From Sergeia podlipaevii (lineage: Eukaryota; Euglenozoa; Kinetoplastea; Trypanosomatida; Trypanosomatidae): a DNA stretch of 29,075 nt. The notes below the pieces were generated by a model. That model was not told the DNA's origin. It did not search any database and saw only the letters and a list, made by a program, of their open reading frames with translations. The DNA lies in NCBI GenBank assembly GCA_030849805.1, contig JASANZ010001980.1, positions 1-29,075 of the forward strand, given 5' to 3'. Of the stretch, positions 25,568 through 29,075 are shown piece by piece; position 1 is the stretch's first letter; each line of letters opens with the position of its first letter. The position numbers and the translations under genes are program-made.

Positions 25568-25976
25568 ACAATAGCAGCAAGAAAAAGGGTAACAAGGAAA
25601 GTAAAAAAAAAAAACGTGAAAAAAGATAGTATTGAGAGAAAAATACAACTATACTCTCATACCCACACAGAAAAGAGCAGCAACCACAAAGTAGACACGA
25701 AAAAATTCAAACGAGTGCCGTCGGTACGGAAACACTTCGAGAGTAAGCAATTAAAACAACAACAACAACAGAATATTACAAATCCCACACGCTCAGTTTA
25801 AATATTCTCGATACTATCTAAATGCAAATGCATACCCCACAACAGTATATTCGCATTAATGTCCCCTTTCAACAACGCCACTTTTGAATATGTTAGCTTT
25901 TCGTTTCTCTTCCCCCCCTCCCCCTATAGAGACCTCCACGCAATATGGATATATGCATATGTATGTATATACGTAT

Positions 25977-28079
25977 TTACTTCCCTGAGGTACTAGCGAC
26001 AATCCTGTTGCGCAGCTGCAGTGGCAGTAAGGTGCGCTTAAAAACTTCCCATTGATTCTTAGTTTCCTCCAGCTCCTTCATGTCTACGCTGGTGCGCAGC
26101 AAGGCGTTGCGCACAACTGATTGCTGCATTGACGGCGGCAGCACCGCAATAACAAATTGAAAGCAGTCAAACGTAGTGATGCGATGTGGGTGACCTGCTG
26201 GAATAAATAGAGCCTCCACCTCAAGCTGCTTGATACATACGTCATAGACAGTCTTCATGGGTGTAAAGAGGGTGCGGCTATCGGGGTCCTTGCGCCGTGC
26301 CTCTGGCGTCGAACCTTTTACGGCACACAGACGCACCGTTTCCTGAATGTAGGCCAGCCGTGCCAGATTCACCCGCCAATGGTGATCATTTAGGCGCAGC
26401 TGTGCGTCAGCGCCGGTGTACTTGCGGATGAAGGCGAGAATGCGATTGCACTGCTTGACGCGCTGGTTCGGCGGCACATTGCCGGACAAGGAAAGCGTAA
26501 TATCAATCCCCGTGTCATCCATCAGCTGCAGTTCATCAAAGTCCTTGTGCATTTGATGTGAGAGATCCGCTTGCTGAGCCTCATCCTTGTCCACAGAGGA
26601 ATCCGTGAAGAATGCCCCTGTAAGACTTGCCTCGGCATCGTCAACGCGGTTGGTGGTCTGCTGACACCGCACGCACTCACAGTCAAAGAAGTATTTGTGC
26701 TTAAGAATGTGCCTGCGGCGGTCGCGCGATAGCAACATGAACGCCTGCGAGTCTACATGTCGATAAAGATAGGTGAGCTCTTCATTGGCTTTGATACCCT
26801 CGAGCACTGCACATCGGCATGCACCTGGATACGGCTCCTTATACCGGTCATAATGCACCGCCGTGTTGGGGCGGCAACTATGACGGAGGCTGGCAAGTTC
26901 GCCGTATAGAGCTACCTGCTGGTTCACACTGTTGCTGCAACTACTGCTAGTGTGAACGCCAAGAGGGGGCCCACGTGGGGTGGCAAGGGGCAGTCCAGTA
27001 CTGCTCGTGGGTAGCGCAGCAGCACCAATGCGTGGCTCCACGGCGTAGATGTGAAGAAGAGATACACAACGCGAGAAGGTGGCGTCATCCACGCCATCGA
27101 CAGGAGAGGACTCGAGGTACTCAGCATTGTACGCTCGATTCAAGAAGCGGTCATCGTCTTTAAGAGTAGCGATCATCTCGGGCAAACTCATGTCTATTAA
27201 CTTTGGATACTCGCGGAGCAAAACGGATGTAAAGTTGGCGTCACGTCGCGCGCGGCCTACGCGATAGACACATCCCGTACGCGACTTTACGGTCAAGAGA
27301 GAAACATGGCTCACCTCCATCTCGTCTTCTTCGCCAGCGTCCACGGCCTTCTTAGCGGGGTTCGTTTTCACTTCAGCCTGCGGTTTGGCGTTCACCATCT
27401 CCTTCTGTGTGGCTTGCTGCTGTTGCTGTTGCCGTTGCTTCTGTTGTGTCTGCCGAGGCGTCTCCAGCACTGGAGCTTTGTGTAGCTCCACGGGTTTCCT
27501 TTCTTTCTTTGCCTTGACTACGTCACCGGTCTCCTCTGCTTCCGAATTTTTCTTCATCATCATCATCCGTTTCTTCTCCGCATCCACCATGTCACGATCT
27601 ACTAGTGGCTTGCTAATTTTCACTGGAGCTTTGACAGACAGCTGTTTCGTCTTGACAATGCGCGGTGTTGTCAGAGGCATGTCCAGATCATCTACTTCGG
27701 GATCGGCTCTCCATGCTTCGTGTGCCACGGTGCCATCCTCCCCATTCGCTACGCCGTCCTCCTCTGTCACCTCTGCCTCCGCGTGTGAGAAGTCAATAAG
27801 TGAAATCACTTCCACATCCCCATCAAAGACTACCCAGAGGCGGATCTGCAGTACCTGCGCCGAGCCCTCTCGTTGCTTGCGCAGACTTGCCAGCGGCACC
27901 GTGACATGCCGGATCGGCAGATCATTTTGCAAGAAGACTTCAACGGATACGCTGCTAGGAATGCTCATACGGTGTCGCAACAGGGTCACAGCTCCTACGG
28001 CGGTGGTGGCTGGAGGACAAATGGCACTCAGTCGAAATGACTTGCCCTCAACATCTTTCAAGTAGAAAATAATGATCAT
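25977..28079 (-). CDS. SET-domain protein with degenerate catalytic motif, SMYD-like
   Basis: The 700-residue protein has the C-terminal half of a SET domain (lysine methyltransferase fold): SLRHSCRPNTAVHYD at 397-411, a GIKANEELTYLYR strand (428-440) and the post-SET zinc triad FFDCECVRC (464-472; Cys467, Cys469, Cys472). The usual N-H-S-C-x-P-N is changed to R-H-S-C-R-P-N, so the Asn that normally contacts S-adenosylmethionine is Arg399. The N-terminal half, starting at VYRVGRARRDA (271-281), lacks a clear GxG. No MYND finger is visible between the two halves; the insert at about 350-390 is Ser/Pro/Gly-rich. The first 95 residues are strand-rich and of unknown fold. Residues 160-250 are charged, Lys/Gln-rich and disordered (poly-Met and poly-Gln runs), and the C-terminal 200 residues are helical, as in SMYD tetratricopeptide tails. 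It could be an inactive or altered methyltransferase. The start ATG is ten bases after a good acceptor. Confidence 0.78.
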   Translation of the reverse strand: MIIIFYLKDVEGKSFRLSAICPPATTAVGAVTLLRHRMSIPSSVSVEVFLQNDLPIRHVTVPLASLRKQREGSAQVLQIRLWVVFDGDVEVISLIDFSHAEAEVTEEDGVANGEDGTVAHEAWRADPEVDDLDMPLTTPRIVKTKQLSVKAPVKISKPLVDRDMVDAEKKRMMMMKKNSEAEETGDVVKAKKERKPVELHKAPVLETPRQTQQKQRQQQQQQATQKEMVNAKPQAEVKTNPAKKAVDAGEEDEMEVSHVSLLTVKSRTGCVYRVGRARRDANFTSVLLREYPKLIDMSLPEMIATLKDDDRFLNRAYNAEYLESSPVDGVDDATFSRCVSLLHIYAVEPRIGAAALPTSSTGLPLATPRGPPLGVHTSSSCSNSVNQQVALYGELASLRHSCRPNTAVHYDRYKEPYPGACRCAVLEGIKANEELTYLYRHVDSQAFMLLSRDRRRHILKHKYFFDCECVRCQQTTNRVDDAEASLTGAFFTDSSVDKDEAQQADLSHQMHKDFDELQLMDDTGIDITLSLSGNVPPNQRVKQCNRILAFIRKYTGADAQLRLNDHHWRVNLARLAYIQETVRLCAVKGSTPEARRKDPDSRTLFTPMKTVYDVCIKQLEVEALFIPAGHPHRITTFDCFQFVIAVLPPSMQQSVVRNALLRTSVDMKELEETKNQWEVFKRTLLPLQLRNRIVASTSGK

Positions 28080-28089
28080 TACCCTTCGT

Positions 28090-28117
28090 CTATTGAAATA
28101 ACAACCAAAAAAAAAAA
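28090..28117 (-). promoter_or_regulatory. Putative trans-splice acceptor for the SET-domain gene
   Basis: The minus strand shows an 11-base T run (28107-28117), then GGTTGTTATTTCAATAG with the AG at 28090-28091, giving a ten-base 5' UTR. Confidence 0.55.
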
Positions 28118-28502
28118 TATGTGAAGCAAATACTAACGGTGGGTATTAAGAGTAAGTTTACTATTAATAAACCACCCTTTTCTATGCTCAGGCCTCTACC
28201 TTTCTAACAAATGCTTTTTTTTCCCGACAACCTTTCGTTCTCCCCTCCAGTAAGTAACAATGTAACTGTTAATATATATGTAAGTATGAATGCCCAGTTG
28301 CTGATTTTTATATCGCCTATGCAGCTAAAAAAAAAAAAGTGAATTTGAAATAGTCCACACGCGACCTAGTATTCTTAAGTGTACCTATCTTAGACTAAGT
28401 ACTTGTCCCGCCCCCCCCCCTTTTGGGTGATAATCCCAAATGATAAGGCCTCAGTTTTTGTTTTAAATGTACTAATCGTAATGAAAAAAAAAAAAGCGAA
28501 AA

Positions 28503-28550
28503 CAATAATAATAGTAATATAATAATAATAATAATAATAATAACAATAAT
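28503..28550. repeat. Imperfect (AAT)n microsatellite
   Basis: A run of about fifteen ATA/AAT units with two interruptions (a TAG step and an AAC step) in the spacer. Confidence 0.85.
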
Positions 28551-29007
28551 AAAAATAAAAATAAATGAAAATTGTTTACTCACAGGTCAAGAAGATAAAA
28601 TATCAAATGTACTAACCCAGTGAACAAAACAAATGTGTCTCGGCAAAGGATTCATTTTACAGCACTAAACAGCGGCCGACAAACAGCAAAACTAAGCAAA
28701 ATTTCAAATTAAAAAATAAATTCTCGACATTTTTTTCAAAAAAAAAAAAGAACATATAAGTAGGTAAAAAAAGATTATTTCGTTTTTTTTTTTAAAGTAA
28801 GATACAAACCCATTGCGAAAAAGATACCATTTGAAAACCAGAACGAGCAGTAAACACAAACGAATAAATGATTCGTCCCTGTATATAAATATACGCACAA
28901 AACTCTTGTGCCGCTTCACTAGAGTTAGGTCCAGCAGGTCACAATGAATGATTAGACCTGTTACACACGCACACCCACACACATGTAAAATCAAGAGCTG
29001 GAGAGAG

Positions 29008-29075
29008 TTACTTCTTGGTGTACTCAGCCTTCATAGCCTTGGCAATGGTCTGCAGCTGGATGATAGAGGTGCCCT
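29008..29075 (-). CDS. 3' end of an unidentified gene (truncated by the window edge)
   Basis: The last 21 codons of a minus-strand gene read GTSIIQLQTIAKAMKAEYTK plus a final Lys, with a TAA stop at 29008-29010. The reading is sharply biased to C/G-ending codons (ATC, CTG, CAG, ACC, AAG, GCC, TAC), more so than most other genes in the window, which suggests a highly expressed housekeeping gene. I cannot name the family from so short a tail. A short 3' flank then passes into CA-rich spacer (28968-28982). Confidence 0.7.
   Translation of the reverse strand, partial: GTSIIQLQTIAKAMKAEYTKK

Larger units (their letters stand above)
24619..25976. other. Spacer (1.36 kb) between the SET-domain and syntaxin-16-like genes
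   Basis: The second-longest gap. It is A-rich on the plus strand but contains two patches of balanced composition, at about 25107-25260 and 25433-25567, which hold the two candidate micro-ORFs listed separately. Otherwise it has homopolymers, an AAC repeat (25756-25770), a CCCTTT/AAAGGG inverted repeat (25373-25388) and CT-rich sequence near 25910. The part next to the SET stop is its 3' UTR. Confidence 0.5.
28080..29007. other. Spacer right of the SET-domain gene
   Basis: AT-rich, with an AAT microsatellite (about 28503-28550), several A and T homopolymers, and a C run on the plus strand (28411-28420), which is opposite in polarity to the G runs in the other spacers. It includes the leader of the SET gene and the 3' UTR of the truncated gene at the right edge. 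No supported coding frame. Confidence 0.6.

Noticed and set aside
27385..28065. A 226-codon plus-strand frame overlapping the SET-domain gene
   Set aside because: Ser/Thr/Cys-rich shadow of the opposite strand; the SET motifs are on the minus strand and no other plus-strand gene exists in the window.
21571..28550. Microsatellites considered as part of a CRISPR-like or satellite array
   Set aside because: Repeat units are 2-4 bases with no unique spacers; ordinary simple-sequence DNA of the kind common in eukaryotic spacers.
28704..28994. 96-codon minus-strand Phe/Leu-rich frame near the right edge
   Set aside because: Low-complexity translation of T-rich spacer immediately 3' of the truncated gene; no gene-like context.
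1..29075. Promoter or strand-switch region between divergent genes
   Set aside because: All supported genes are on one strand, so the window sits inside a single transcription unit and shows no strand switch.

Overview
The window looks like nuclear DNA of a kinetoplastid, most likely a trypanosomatid. Twelve confident protein-coding genes all lie on the minus strand and are intron-free. They are separated by roughly 0.4-1.4 kb of AT-rich, microsatellite-rich spacer. Most starts have a pyrimidine tract followed by an AG dinucleotide on the coding strand, the arrangement expected for spliced-leader trans-splicing. A single polycistronic transcription unit read from high to low coordinates explains the layout. 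I cannot name the genus; coding regions are moderately GC-rich and spacers strongly A-rich on the plus strand.

In transcription order (right to left): the 3' end of an unidentified gene with strongly C/G-ending codons (29075-29008); a SET-domain protein with a degenerate NHSC motif (28079-25977); a 1.36 kb spacer holding two candidate micro-ORFs; a syntaxin-16/Tlg2-type Qa-SNARE (24618-23710); an unknown protein with an LYR-like N-terminus (22922-21657); a TRAPPC9/Trs120-like TRAPPII subunit of 1557 residues (21010-16337); a BTB(T1)-SPRY protein (15829-14180); an HSBP1-family coiled coil (13399-13103); a long non-coding spacer; an ankyrin-repeat protein (11694-11137); a largely disordered 610-residue unknown (10697-8865); a four-helix membrane protein (8381-7617); a divergent TruD/Pus7 family protein (7145-5280); an extended-PHD finger protein (4732-2438); and an FCP1/SCP-type phosphatase with a large insertion (1765-560).

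Two loose functional themes appear, although linkage in such units does not normally imply shared function. One is endosome/Golgi traffic (syntaxin 16, TRAPPC9, possibly HSBP1). The other is chromatin or RNA polymerase II (SET, ePHD and CTD-phosphatase-like proteins). I found no mobile element, CRISPR array, rRNA or recognisable tRNA, and no clearly new multi-gene system. The most unusual items are family members with altered active sites (TruD-like, SET, phosphatase), an HSBP1 homologue in a lineage not known to have HSF, the candidate micro-ORFs at 25.1-25.6 kb, and several clean spacer hairpins.
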